A DNA stretch of 64,000 nucleotides from an uncultured Geobacter sp. (GTDB lineage: Bacteria > Desulfobacterota > Desulfuromonadia > Geobacterales > Geobacteraceae): the NCBI GenBank assembly GCA_937886325.1, contig CALABV010000176.1, positions 1 through 64,000 on the forward strand, given 5' to 3'. Numbering within the stretch: the stretch's first letter is position 1; every line of letters starts with the position of its first letter. This document shows, one piece after another, positions 15,964-24,395 of the stretch. The notes under the pieces were generated by a model. That model searched no databases. It had not been told where the DNA came from and saw nothing but the letters and a program-made list of their open reading frames with translations. A program made the position numbers and the translations under genes.

Positions 15964-18366
15964 CTATCTCCTTTTAGCTTCTGCGATGTCAGAGAAGTCA
16001 AATCTGTTTTTGAATAGTCGTACCTGTTCCCTGATTTCAGCGGCGGTGCCCAGCTTCAGAAGATGAACGGCGAACGTGTCGGCCTCTGTTCGGGAGATTG
16101 TGCGCAGGGCCTGCTTTACGGCCGGAAGTGAAGGGGACGACAGGCTGAACTCGGTGATGCCCAGGCCCAGGAGTAAAGCCGCGTTTACCGGGTCCGAGGC
16201 CATCTCGCCGCACACGGAAACCGTCTTTCCGGCCCGTGCCGCGCAGTCCGCGACACGCTTGATGGAATGAAGCACGGCGGGGTGGTACGGATCATAGTAT
16301 TGTTGAACCTTTGCGTTGTTGCGGTCGGCTGCAAGGGTATATTGAATTAGGTCATTGGTCCCGATGCTGACGAAATCCACTTCACGTATCAGGAAATCCG
16401 CTATCTGCACGGCAGCCGGGAGTTCGATCATGATACCGAACTGTATGTCGTCAGCGACTGCATGGCCGGATTTCTCCACTTCATGTCTGGTTTCAGCCAG
16501 TATTTCCCTGATACGCCGAATCTCTTCAAGTGATGAAACAAGCGGGAACATAAGGCGCACCGTCCCGAAGGGAGACGCCAAGAGCACCCCTGCCAGCTGT
16601 TCACGCAGAATCTCGTGGCGCTCAAGGGAAAGCCGTATTGAGCGCCACCCCATAAAGGGGTTCTCTTCTTTGGGAAGGGGAAAGTAGGGCAGACTCTTAT
16701 CCCCACCGATATCCAGGGTACGGATTGTGACTGGAAGGGGAGAGAACTCTTCCAGCACCTTGCGGAAGAGGCGGGCCAGTTCATTTCTGTCAGGGAAGGC
16801 ATTGCGGGCCATGTAGGGGAATTCCGTGCGATAGAGACCGACCCCCTCTGCTCCGTGGGCCAAAGCTACCTTGACATCGCTCAGGAGAGCGATATTGGCG
16901 CGAAGTAGTATTCGCGTTCCATCGATAGTGACTGCCGGGAGGTCGCGAAGGCCGGCCAGTTCCTGCTGTTTCAGGTTGAAGTCGAGCTGCAGGCGCTCGT
17001 ATTCGGCCTTGACCTTGGCGTCGGGATTGATATAGACGCATCCCGTATTGCCGTCGACGATGACTTCATCCCGATGGGAGATTCCCCTGACTTCTTCCCA
17101 TCCCGCTATCACCGTCGGTATTCCGAGGGATTTTGCCATGATGGATGCATGGGAGTTCGCATCGCCGCTTCCAGTAATGATTCCAAGGATTTTGGCGTGA
17201 TCGAGCGCCGCGAGATCGGAAGGAAGGATTTCTCTCGCCACCACAATCCTTTTGTCACGAATTCTGAGAGTGGGGCGATCATTTCCCGTGAGGCAATCGA
17301 TGATCCTTCGGCCGATATCTTTCATGTCGGCCGACCTCTCCCTCAGGTAGGGGTCTTCCATGCGGGAAAAGGCCACGACATAGGATTCCACCACGTCTTC
17401 AACGGCACGTGCGGCTCCGCAATCTCCGTCGATTCGGTCCTGCACCTTTGTCAGGAACCCCCGATCCTCAAGGATCATCAGGTGGGTGTGGAAAATTGCG
17501 GCATCCTCTCTTGAAAGTGTTTGCTCAACACGTTTTTCCAGGTACAGGGTCTGAATCTTCGCCTTCTCGACGGCAAGAAGAAAACGTTTTCTTTCTTCAT
17601 GGCGTGAGCCGATCTGTTGAAGAGCAAGCCGGCTGTTTCCGGCGGACCGGTCAATAATGGAGACCTTGCCCGTGGAAAAACCCGGGGATGCGGCTGTGCC
17701 GCGCAGCATGCGATGGCGTTTTGCCTTCTTTCCTGCATGGTGGGGCGCAGCGGTGGAGTCGGCTTCCCCTTTTTTGAGCTTCCGAAGTTCTCTCTCGAAA
17801 AAGTCGCGTTCTTCTTCTTTTTTTCTGATTGAGTCGAGGAGTCTCGCGTTTATGATGATACTGCTTATCTGGTTGGCAATGGTTGTGAGCGTGCTTATTT
17901 CTTTTGTCGTAAAGGTTCGGGGCGTTTTGGTTTGAACAACAATAACACCGGTTGGGCTTTTGTGTTCGAAAAGGGGTAATCCGAGAAAGGAGTGGAAACG
18001 TTCTTCCTTTGTTTCCCGAAAATATTTATAGCGAGGGTGAGACGGGGCATCCTCGATTGCAACCACACCTCTCTTCTCTACCACGAGACCGGTAAGTCCT
18101 TCCGAGGTATTCATGCGGACCTTTCCCACTGAACTTCGAGAGAGACCCTTGGTTGCATTGAGAGTCAGTGTTTCCCCATCTTTTTCGAGAAGATAGATGG
18201 AACAGACGTCGGAGCCGGTTCTGCGAGCAACAAGGTTTACGATATTCTGAAGGGTTTCGTGCAGGTCGTGGGAATGAAGAATCAGGTTGCTTATGTCCTC
18301 AAGCGTCCGCAAGCCGAGGCTCTCAAAACCGTCTTCTGTCATTAAAGGTATTGCCCTGGCTCTCAT
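15964..18366 (-). CDS. ptsP: GAF-containing PEP-protein phosphotransferase (PtsP, enzyme I-Ntr)
   Basis: This 800-residue enzyme has an N-terminal GAF domain (about residues 25-180), a short charged linker, and then enzyme I. The phosphohistidine domain carries GSGDANSHASIMAKSLG with the active-site His406, and the PEP-binding barrel shows YRTEFPYMARNAFPDRNE, FGIMIELPAAV and VSVCGEMASDP. PtsP passes phosphate from PEP to NPr/HPr in the nitrogen-type PTS, a regulatory rather than sugar-transport system. The ATG at 18366 lacks a clear ribosome-binding site; ATG 18342 is the alternative. ModE is encoded immediately downstream and is probably translationally coupled, linking PTS-Ntr output to molybdate control by operon membership. 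Confidence 0.94.
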   Translation of the reverse strand: MRARAIPLMTEDGFESLGLRTLEDISNLILHSHDLHETLQNIVNLVARRTGSDVCSIYLLEKDGETLTLNATKGLSRSSVGKVRMNTSEGLTGLVVEKRGVVAIEDAPSHPRYKYFRETKEERFHSFLGLPLFEHKSPTGVIVVQTKTPRTFTTKEISTLTTIANQISSIIINARLLDSIRKKEEERDFFERELRKLKKGEADSTAAPHHAGKKAKRHRMLRGTAASPGFSTGKVSIIDRSAGNSRLALQQIGSRHEERKRFLLAVEKAKIQTLYLEKRVEQTLSREDAAIFHTHLMILEDRGFLTKVQDRIDGDCGAARAVEDVVESYVVAFSRMEDPYLRERSADMKDIGRRIIDCLTGNDRPTLRIRDKRIVVAREILPSDLAALDHAKILGIITGSGDANSHASIMAKSLGIPTVIAGWEEVRGISHRDEVIVDGNTGCVYINPDAKVKAEYERLQLDFNLKQQELAGLRDLPAVTIDGTRILLRANIALLSDVKVALAHGAEGVGLYRTEFPYMARNAFPDRNELARLFRKVLEEFSPLPVTIRTLDIGGDKSLPYFPLPKEENPFMGWRSIRLSLERHEILREQLAGVLLASPFGTVRLMFPLVSSLEEIRRIREILAETRHEVEKSGHAVADDIQFGIMIELPAAVQIADFLIREVDFVSIGTNDLIQYTLAADRNNAKVQQYYDPYHPAVLHSIKRVADCAARAGKTVSVCGEMASDPVNAALLLGLGITEFSLSSPSLPAVKQALRTISRTEADTFAVHLLKLGTAAEIREQVRLFKNRFDFSDIAEAKRR

Positions 18367-18512
18367 GTGTATCGAAGTATACGGGATTCGAAAGGCAAAA
18401 AAAAGGTTTTTCAGTTAAATTTCGGGAGAATAGGGGGGATTTCTGGAAATGGGCTCACGTTTCTGATATAGTTTGACCGTTTAAAGACAAGAATGGGGGG
18501 AGGGGAGAATTG

Positions 18513-19307
18513 ATGGCCGGATTGTTTGAGGAAAACCTTCAAGCGGGAATTGCGTTTCTGGATGACGGTGAATATGTGAAAGCCGTTGAATGCTTTACCC
18601 AATGCGTGCAACAGAAGCCGGAGGATCCGGAGGGACACTTCAGGCTTGGTTCCGCGCTTGCCGAGCAGGGAAAACTTGATGAAGCGCTTGCCTCCTATAC
18701 GGAAGGACTTCGTTTTGAGCCGGCTAACGCCGAGTCTTTAACCGCTATTGGAGACATTCATTTTGAGGCGGGACGGTACGAAGATGCTCTTTGCGCGTAT
18801 CGAAAGGTTGTCGAGGTGAAGCCGGATGATCCTGACGGGCATGTCAGCATCGGGCTGGTGTTGAATTGCATGGAAAAGCCCCTTGATGCCATCAGTTCGT
18901 ATACCACGGCTCTTGAGATGGATCCCTGCAATGTTTTTGCTCTCAATGCACTTGGTGACGCTTACTATGGGCTGGATCAGCGGGACAAGGCCATCGAGGC
19001 GTACCGGAAAGGGATAGAAGTCGATCCTGATGACGGCGCTGCCCATTTCAACTTGGGTGAGCTGTACTATGATATGGATGAACTCGATGACGCTGAGGCC
19101 GAGTGCCTTGAGGCCATACGCCTCGATCCCTCCTTTCCGCTACCGTATCTCACCATGGGGAGCATCTGTCTGGATCAGGAGCGTGTGACGGATGCGGTCA
19201 AATATTTTGAGCTCTATCTGCAGAAAGAGAAGTCACCCCGCGCGGACGAAATGATCCGTGAGGTTAAGGCGGTTCTGGAGGGGTTGAAAGAGGAAACCGG
19301 AGAGTAA
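18513..19307 (+). CDS. TPR-repeat protein
   Basis: This 264-residue cytoplasmic protein (no signal peptide or lipobox) consists of about seven tetratricopeptide repeats. Units begin around AGIAFLDDGEYVKAVECF, GHFRLGSALAEQGKLDEAL, SLTAIGDIHFEAGRYEDAL and ALNALGDAYYGLDQRDKAI. TPR solenoids mediate protein-protein contacts, so the partner and function are unknown. The ATG at 18513 follows AGGGGAG. It is divergent from ptsP and ends before a hairpin that also serves the convergent YtxH gene. Confidence 0.85.
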   Translation: MAGLFEENLQAGIAFLDDGEYVKAVECFTQCVQQKPEDPEGHFRLGSALAEQGKLDEALASYTEGLRFEPANAESLTAIGDIHFEAGRYEDALCAYRKVVEVKPDDPDGHVSIGLVLNCMEKPLDAISSYTTALEMDPCNVFALNALGDAYYGLDQRDKAIEAYRKGIEVDPDDGAAHFNLGELYYDMDELDDAEAECLEAIRLDPSFPLPYLTMGSICLDQERVTDAVKYFELYLQKEKSPRADEMIREVKAVLEGLKEETGE

Positions 19308-19327
19308 ATATATTGCAGATTAACAGA

Positions 19328-19365
19328 CGAATAAGGAGGGCGCTGAAAGTGCGCCCCCTTATTCG
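19328..19365. terminator. Hairpin between convergent TPR and YtxH genes
   Basis: A 15-bp stem (CGAATAAGG + GGGCGC pairing with GCGCCC + CCTTATTCG) with one bulged A and a seven-base loop separates the two stop codons. It lacks a long T run, so it may act in both directions with modest efficiency. Confidence 0.55.
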
Positions 19366-19387
19366 TGATGCTGTTCCGACGGCCGTA

Positions 19388-19735
19388 TTAGCCCAGGAAA
19401 CGTGCCAGCCGTGAACGCTGTTTTTCCAATTTTTCCTGTCCGTCCTCAATGGTTTTCAGGATTTCCTTCTTCGTGTCGTGTGCCATGTCTACTCCTCTGT
19501 CGAGGATATCCGCGGCCTTTTCACCCACTGCGTCAACCATTTTGGAAATGCTGTCGGAAAAATCGTCGACGACTTCTTCTGCTCTCCTCCTGGCTTTCCG
19601 GGCATATCGCGAGATATCCTTTCGAGTGGCTTTTCCCGACTGGGGGGCAAAGAGCAGTGCTACGCCTGCTCCAATGATCCCGCCGGCAATGAGAAGTAAT
19701 GCCCCCGCCTTTACAGTTGAACTCCTGTCTGACAT
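19388..19735 (-). CDS. YtxH-domain membrane-associated protein
   Basis: This 115-residue protein has an N-terminal glycine-rich transmembrane segment (AGALLLIAGGIIGAGVALLF) followed by FAPQSGKATRKDI, the YtxH hallmark. A long amphipathic, charged helix follows and ends EKLEKQRSRLARFLG. Related proteins are small stress-associated membrane proteins with no defined biochemical role. The ATG at 19735 has AGGAGG at a five-base spacer, which sets the start against a GTG two codons upstream. The gene has its own promoter candidate. Confidence 0.85.
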   Translation of the reverse strand: MSDRSSTVKAGALLLIAGGIIGAGVALLFAPQSGKATRKDISRYARKARRRAEEVVDDFSDSISKMVDAVGEKAADILDRGVDMAHDTKKEILKTIEDGQEKLEKQRSRLARFLG

Positions 19736-19766
19736 ACGCACCTCCTGTTGAAGTTCCGTTTTGGAA

Positions 19767-19795
19767 AGTCTACCATCAAATCGGGGATCGGTAAA
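19767..19795 (-). promoter_or_regulatory. Promoter candidate for the YtxH gene
   Basis: On the minus strand TTTACC (19795-19790) and TAGACT (19772-19767) are 17 bp apart. Each matches consensus at four of six positions. The start codon at 19735 would follow a short leader. Confidence 0.35.
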
Positions 19796-19901
19796 CCACG
19801 GCTGGAATCATTTCATTACCCTGAAAACAGCATTCTCGTCTTACGCCTCCTTCGGTAGTAGTAACCGCTTGTTTCGCCTTGAAAAGCAGAGAAGAAGACA
19901 A

Positions 19902-19930
19902 TTGACAGAGGGATGGAATCCCGGTAAAAA
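19902..19930 (+). promoter_or_regulatory. Promoter candidate for the acpS operon
   Basis: A consensus TTGACA (19902-19907) and TAAAAA (19925-19930) are separated by 17 bp. Transcription would start near 19937 and give a leader of about 140 nt before acpS. Confidence 0.5.
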
Positions 19931-20076
19931 GGTGCAACGCAGCTGTTGAGATATGATACGGTAAGCGGATAGAGATGAGTTCGCGGAGTCTCGCCGCTGT
20001 TTCCGGACAGGCAACACATGGAGTAGGTTGGCGGGCCATATCGGCCGCTGCGCCTTTCCTTACAAGGCAGATTCCG

Positions 20077-20454
20077 ATGATTTACGGCACAGGTGTTGAT
20101 ATCGTTGATATATCTCGTTTTGAGCGATTCCTGGCGGAAGGGAAGGATGCGTTGTTTCATCGTCTCTTTACGCAGAGTGAGATCGAGTATTGCCGGAGCA
20201 GGAAGCGAAGCGCACAGCATTATGCACTGCGATTTGCCGCTAAAGAGGCTTTTTTCAAGGCAAGCGGGTTGGGTCTCAGGGACGGGATGTCCTGGAAGGA
20301 TGTGGAGGTGGTGAATAACGACCTCGGCAAGCCGGAACTCAGACTCTATGGCAGGGCCGCGGAAATATTCTCGGAACTGGCGATGAAGAAGAGCCATGCA
20401 TCCCTTTCCCACGACGGTTCCTATGGTGTCGCGCTGGTGATTCTGGAGCAATAG
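20077..20454 (+). CDS. acpS: Holo-[acyl-carrier-protein] synthase
   Basis: This 125-residue phosphopantetheinyl transferase attaches the CoA-derived arm to apo-ACP. The N-terminal [16 protein letters not shown] carries the metal-binding Asp, and [15 protein letters not shown] holds the second conserved Glu/Lys motif; [13 protein letters not shown] closes the domain. The length is standard. The start at 20077 follows AAGGCAG and begins right before the conserved core; the frame extends 34 codons upstream without family support. It is followed after three bases by nnr, as in many bacteria. Confidence 0.95.
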   Translation: MIYGTGVDIVDISRFERFLAEGKDALFHRLFTQSEIEYCRSRKRSAQHYALRFAAKEAFFKASGLGLRDGMSWKDVEVVNNDLGKPELRLYGRAAEIFSELAMKKSHASLSHDGSYGVALVILEQ

Positions 20455-20457
20455 AGC

Positions 20458-22014
20458 GTGAAGATTGTATCTGCAACGACGATGCGCTCGGCTGAGCGAT
20501 TGACGATGGACGAACGAGGCGTTCCCGGGCGGGTTCTCATGGAAACCGCCGGTCGAGCGTGTGCTGATATTGTCTGCGCGGAGTGGGGTGCGGGGAACGA
20601 AAAAAATGCTGTAATTGTTGCCGGTAAGGGTAACAACGGTGGTGACGGATACGTGATTGCGCGCTGTCTTCTGCGCAGAGGATGGAGCGTAGAGGTTTTC
20701 ATCCTCGCCGAGAGGAGTGAAATAGCAGGAGATGCGGCCGCGAATCTGATGCTGCTGGACCCCGCCTGCCTCACGTTCTGCAACACCCCGGGAGACCTGC
20801 TTCCAAATGCCGGTGTCTTACACAATGCGTCGGTCATCGTTGATGCCCTGTTCGGCATCGGGTTGAACACGGAGGTTTCCGGTCTGTATGCAGATGCAAT
20901 CGAGGTGATGAATTCAGCGGGGAGACCTCTTCTTTCGGTTGATATTCCTTCGGGAATTGACGCGTCGACAGGGAAGGTCCTTGGCAAAGCGGTGCAAGCG
21001 TATGTGACGGTAACATTCGGCTTCGCCAAGATCGGACATGCCTTGTATCCCGGCCGTGCGTATACCGGAAATCTGAAAGTTGTCGATATCGGAATCCCGG
21101 ACGATATAGCTGCGTCCTTGGAGTGCCATGAATTTCTGGAAAGGGAGAGTGTTCGCCCTCTCATCAAGACAAGGGAGAGGTGCGGACATAAAGGGAAGTA
21201 TGGCCATTGTCTCATTGTAGCCGGATCAACCGGCAAAACCGGAGCAGCCTCCCTCGCCGCAAACAGTGCCGTCAGGACCGGTTCCGGTCTTGTTACCCTG
21301 GCGGTTCCCGCGAGCCTCAACCCCGTTCTCGAAGTAAAGACGACCGAGGCAATGACGCTTCCTCTTGATGACGCGGGAAAGGGTTTTCTGGGGACGAGAA
21401 GCAGAGATCAGATCCTGAGCGCGATTCAGGGAAAAGACGCAATAGCTGTTGGTCCGGGGATTTCCCGGGAGTCGGAAACCGTTTCACTGGTACGCCGACT
21501 TGTCAAGGATGCCGCTCTTCCCATGGTGGTGGATGCAGACGGGCTGAATGCTGTTGCCGAAGACGTGTCGATTCTTCACGAGAAAAGGTCCCCGGCCTTG
21601 ATACTTACCCCGCATTCCGGTGAAATGTCCCGTCTGTCCGGTTTGTCCATACCCGCCATTGAAGGCGACAGGATTTCCGCTGCCAGGAATTTTTCCATTC
21701 GATACGGTGTGTTCCTGGTACTCAAGGGCGCCAGTACAGTCATCGCGACACCCGGAGGAGAGGTTGCGGTAAATGGAAGCGGTAATCCCGGCATGGGTTC
21801 CGGAGGTATGGGAGATGTCCTGACGGGTATTATTGTTTCGCTTCTCGGTCAGAACTACCTTCCGTTTGAAGCATGTCGTCTAGGGGTCTTCCTTCATGGC
21901 TTCGCGGCGGACCTTGTGGCTCGGGAAAAGGGTGAAATCGGGATTTCCGCGACTGATGTGCAAGAGATGCTTCCCTTTGCATACAACGCGATTCTTCAAT
22001 CGTATCTGAAGTGA
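20458..22014 (+). CDS. nnr: Bifunctional NAD(P)H-hydrate epimerase/ADP-dependent dehydratase
   Basis: This 518-residue metabolite-repair enzyme fuses the YjeF N-terminal epimerase (about residues 1-210) with the ribokinase-like dehydratase (about 225-510). Together they restore NAD(P)H from its damaged hydrates. The epimerase shows AGKGNNGGDGYVIARC and VDIPSGIDASTG. The dehydratase shows AGSTGKTGAASLA, VDADGLNAV, LTPHSGEMSRL and GSGGMGDVLTGI with its catalytic Asp. The start is a GTG at 20458, three bases after the acpS stop codon. Both halves look intact. Confidence 0.96.
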   Translation: MKIVSATTMRSAERLTMDERGVPGRVLMETAGRACADIVCAEWGAGNEKNAVIVAGKGNNGGDGYVIARCLLRRGWSVEVFILAERSEIAGDAAANLMLLDPACLTFCNTPGDLLPNAGVLHNASVIVDALFGIGLNTEVSGLYADAIEVMNSAGRPLLSVDIPSGIDASTGKVLGKAVQAYVTVTFGFAKIGHALYPGRAYTGNLKVVDIGIPDDIAASLECHEFLERESVRPLIKTRERCGHKGKYGHCLIVAGSTGKTGAASLAANSAVRTGSGLVTLAVPASLNPVLEVKTTEAMTLPLDDAGKGFLGTRSRDQILSAIQGKDAIAVGPGISRESETVSLVRRLVKDAALPMVVDADGLNAVAEDVSILHEKRSPALILTPHSGEMSRLSGLSIPAIEGDRISAARNFSIRYGVFLVLKGASTVIATPGGEVAVNGSGNPGMGSGGMGDVLTGIIVSLLGQNYLPFEACRLGVFLHGFAADLVAREKGEIGISATDVQEMLPFAYNAILQSYLK

Positions 22015-22033
22015 CAGTATAGGTATTTCAATT

Positions 22034-22052
22034 AACGTGCGGAATGCACGTT
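22034..22052. repeat. Inverted repeat between nnr and the CBS gene
   Basis: Perfect 7-bp arms AACGTGC and GCACGTT flank a five-base loop. There is no T run, so it may be an operator or an RNA processing hairpin rather than a terminator. It lies 58 bases before the CBS gene start. Confidence 0.4.
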
Positions 22053-22109
22053 CGTAGTCGACGTGGAAGTTTTCAGTCAAATAAAGACTCATTCAGCAGG
22101 GAGAAAAGG

Positions 22110-22559
22110 ATGCTTGCCGCAAGAGACATAATGACAAAGGAAGTAATTTCGGTAACCACGGCAACCACTATCCGCGAACTGGCCGAGATTATCTCGACCC
22201 ACCGTATCGGAAGTGTTCCGGTCGTCGACTCCGAAGGCTCGCTCATCGGGATCGTAACCGAGTCGGATCTGATTGAACAGGATAAAAATTTTCATATACC
22301 GACCGTCATTTCCCTGTTCGACTGGGTCATCTATCTTGAAAGTGAAAAGAAGTTTGAAAAAGAGTTGAAAAGGATGACGGCCGGAACCGTAGGCGACATC
22401 TATACGAGAGAGGTTCTGACGGTTTCACCGGATACCCCTGTAAGTGAAATCGCGGACATTATGAGCGGGCGAAAGATACACGCGCTGCCGGTGCTTGAAA
22501 ATGGAAAGCTTGTCGGTATCGTTTCCCGTATCGATCTTATTCGCAGCATGGTCAAGTAG
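22110..22559 (+). CDS. CBS-domain-pair protein
   Basis: This 149-residue stand-alone protein has two CBS motifs. The first is about residues 1-60 (AARDIMTKEVISVTTATT and GIVTESDLIEQD); the second is about 92-149 (VGDIYTREVLTVSPDTP and GIVSRIDLIRSM). An insertion of about 30 residues rich in aromatic and charged residues (IPTVISLFDWVIYLES) separates them. CBS pairs usually bind adenosine nucleotides and sense energy state. The ligand and target are unknown. The start at 22110 has AGGGAG upstream. The tsaE gene follows after five bases. Confidence 0.88.
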   Translation: MLAARDIMTKEVISVTTATTIRELAEIISTHRIGSVPVVDSEGSLIGIVTESDLIEQDKNFHIPTVISLFDWVIYLESEKKFEKELKRMTAGTVGDIYTREVLTVSPDTPVSEIADIMSGRKIHALPVLENGKLVGIVSRIDLIRSMVK

Positions 22560-22564
22560 CAGAC

Positions 22565-23032
22565 ATGCCGGTGTTTATCAGCAATTGTGTCGGGGATACC
22601 GTTTCCCTGGGGGAAAGGGTAGGCAGGCTTGCCCTGCCCGGAGATTTCATTGCTTTAACAGGGGATCTCGGCGCCGGTAAAACGCACTTCACTCAGGGTT
22701 TTGCTCGAGGTGTCGGGATAGATCCCGATATCTGCATTGCAAGCCCTTCCTATACCCTGATGAACGAATACCATGGCAGGATACCCCTGTACCATTTCGA
22801 CCTCTACCGGTTGACCGGTGATGACGATGTGCGTGATCTCGGTTTCGAAGAGTATTTCAACGGACGAGGGGTCTGTGTTGTGGAATGGGCCGACAGGCTC
22901 TGCCAGGAGCTTCCCGGCTCCTATCTGAAGGTCGATTTTGTCCGGTCCGGGGAAACGACCAGGACAATTGAGATATCGCCTTACGGGGGACGGTACGAGG
23001 AGTTGGCGCGGGAACTTGTCAGAAAAGGGTGA
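22565..23032 (+). CDS. tsaE: tRNA threonylcarbamoyladenosine biosynthesis ATPase TsaE
   Basis: This 155-residue P-loop ATPase helps TsaB/TsaD transfer threonylcarbamoyl to A37 of ANN-decoding tRNAs. The Walker A GDLGAGKTHFTQG lies near residue 37, followed by SPSYTLMNEY and the Walker B-like YHFDLYRL, then VVEWADRL near residue 105. All are family hallmarks. It is the last gene of the acpS-nnr-CBS-tsaE run, after which a new promoter serves lysC. Confidence 0.95.
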   Translation: MPVFISNCVGDTVSLGERVGRLALPGDFIALTGDLGAGKTHFTQGFARGVGIDPDICIASPSYTLMNEYHGRIPLYHFDLYRLTGDDDVRDLGFEEYFNGRGVCVVEWADRLCQELPGSYLKVDFVRSGETTRTIEISPYGGRYEELARELVRKG

Positions 23033-23040
23033 AATTGTGT

Positions 23041-23069
23041 TTGACCTGTACGGAGCTTGTTGGTATGGA
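23041..23069 (+). promoter_or_regulatory. Promoter candidate for lysC-cimA
   Basis: TTGACC (23041-23046) and TATGGA (23064-23069) are 17 bp apart. A palindrome follows at 23086-23101 and the lysC start is at 23134. Confidence 0.45.
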
Positions 23070-23085
23070 AAGTTTTGTGTATTCG

Positions 23086-23101
23086 GTACGATGTATCGTA
23101 C
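23086..23101. repeat. Palindrome in the lysC leader
   Basis: Arms GTACGAT and ATCGTAC flank a two-base centre. The position just downstream of the promoter candidate would suit a repressor operator. No known regulator motif was recognised. Confidence 0.4.
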
Positions 23102-23133
23102 GTAATCAAACTACCTAACATGGGAGACGGAAC

Positions 23134-24366
23134 ATGGCTCTTGTTGTACAAAAATTCGGCGGTACATCGGTCGGCAGCATCGAGCGTATTCGAAATGTCG
23201 CGAAGCGTGTTGCTGAAACGTTTGATGCGGGAAATCAACTCATCGTGGTTGTTTCCGCAATGTCGGGGGAGACGAATAAGCTTGTTGCCCTCGCTAACGA
23301 GATTTGCGAATTTCCCGACAGTCGTGAGTACGACGTGCTGGTGTCGTCCGGGGAGCAGGTAACGGTGGCGCTTCTCGCAATGTGTCTCAAATCAATGGGG
23401 TACAACGCCAAATCATATCTGGGGCATCAGGTGCCCATCATAACCGACAGCGCCTTCAGCAAGGCGCGCATCGACAGGATTTGCGACAAAAAGGTGCGGA
23501 AGGATCTGGACAATGGCGCCATCATTATTGCCGCCGGATTTCAGGGGGTTGATAGGGACGGAAATATTTCAACCCTTGGCCGCGGAGGTTCCGACACCTC
23601 GGCCGTCGCCTTGGCCGCGGCATTGAAAGCCGATGTGTGCGAGATCTTTACTGACGTGGACGGTGTCTATACGACGGACCCCAATATCTGTTCAGATGCA
23701 AGAAAGATTGAGCGTATTTCCTATGACGAGATGCTTGAACTCGCAAGTCTCGGCGCCAAGGTTCTGCAGATTCGTTCCGTAGAGTTCGCAAAGAAATACA
23801 ACGTTGACGTACATGTCCGCTCGAGTTTTAACGATAATCCGGGAACCCTGGTTACCAAGGAGGATAAAGAAATGGAGTCGATTCTCGTCTCTGGAATCAC
23901 CTATGCAAAAGATGAAACCAAAATTGCCGTCATGCGGGTCCCGGACAAGCCGGGCATCGCGGCCAAGCTCCTTTCGCCTCTCTCGGCCGCGAACATCTCC
24001 GTAGACATGATAGTGCAGAATGCCAGTGAAGACGGTTTCACCGACTTCACATTTACCGTCTGCAAGGCGGACTTCAAGAAAGCACTCATGATAACAAGGG
24101 AGGCGGCAGGTGAAATAAACGCCAGAGATGTAATGACCGATGAGTGTATTACCAAGATATCCATTGTGGGGCTTGGTATGCGAAGTCACGCAGGGGTCGC
24201 GACGAAGATGTTTGAAACCCTTGCCGCTGAGGGTATCAACATTCAGATGATCTCTACTTCCGAAATAAAGATATCCGTCGTTATTGATGCCAAATATACG
24301 GAACTGGCAGTTCGCGTCCTTCATGATGCATTTGGTTTGGCAGGAAAGGATGTCAAACCGGAGTAG
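23134..24366 (+). CDS. lysC: Aspartate kinase
   Basis: This 410-residue monofunctional aspartate kinase makes aspartyl phosphate, the entry to lysine, threonine, methionine and diaminopimelate. The kinase domain has [16 protein letters not shown] at the N-terminus, [20 protein letters not shown] near residue 135 and [12 protein letters not shown] near 170. Two C-terminal ACT domains (about residues 265-405) would mediate feedback inhibition. The length matches single-polypeptide class enzymes; an internal start for a separate beta subunit is possible but not evident. The start at 23134 follows GGGAGACGG. The cimA gene follows after 29 bases. Confidence 0.96.
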   Translation: MALVVQKFGGTSVGSIERIRNVAKRVAETFDAGNQLIVVVSAMSGETNKLVALANEICEFPDSREYDVLVSSGEQVTVALLAMCLKSMGYNAKSYLGHQVPIITDSAFSKARIDRICDKKVRKDLDNGAIIIAAGFQGVDRDGNISTLGRGGSDTSAVALAAALKADVCEIFTDVDGVYTTDPNICSDARKIERISYDEMLELASLGAKVLQIRSVEFAKKYNVDVHVRSSFNDNPGTLVTKEDKEMESILVSGITYAKDETKIAVMRVPDKPGIAAKLLSPLSAANISVDMIVQNASEDGFTDFTFTVCKADFKKALMITREAAGEINARDVMTDECITKISIVGLGMRSHAGVATKMFETLAAEGINIQMISTSEIKISVVIDAKYTELAVRVLHDAFGLAGKDVKPE

Positions 24367-24395
24367 TATACACATCAAAACGAAAAAGGTGACCC

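Larger units (their letters stand above)
19736..20076. other. 341-bp intergenic region between YtxH and acpS
   Basis: This divergent spacer holds promoter candidates for both flanking genes and a leader of about 140 nt before acpS. The leader is GC-rich with several short inverted segments, but I could not assign a known RNA family. The open frame from 19975 that joins acpS in phase is considered untranslated. The pdxJ gene that often precedes acpS in other bacteria is absent. Confidence 0.5.
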
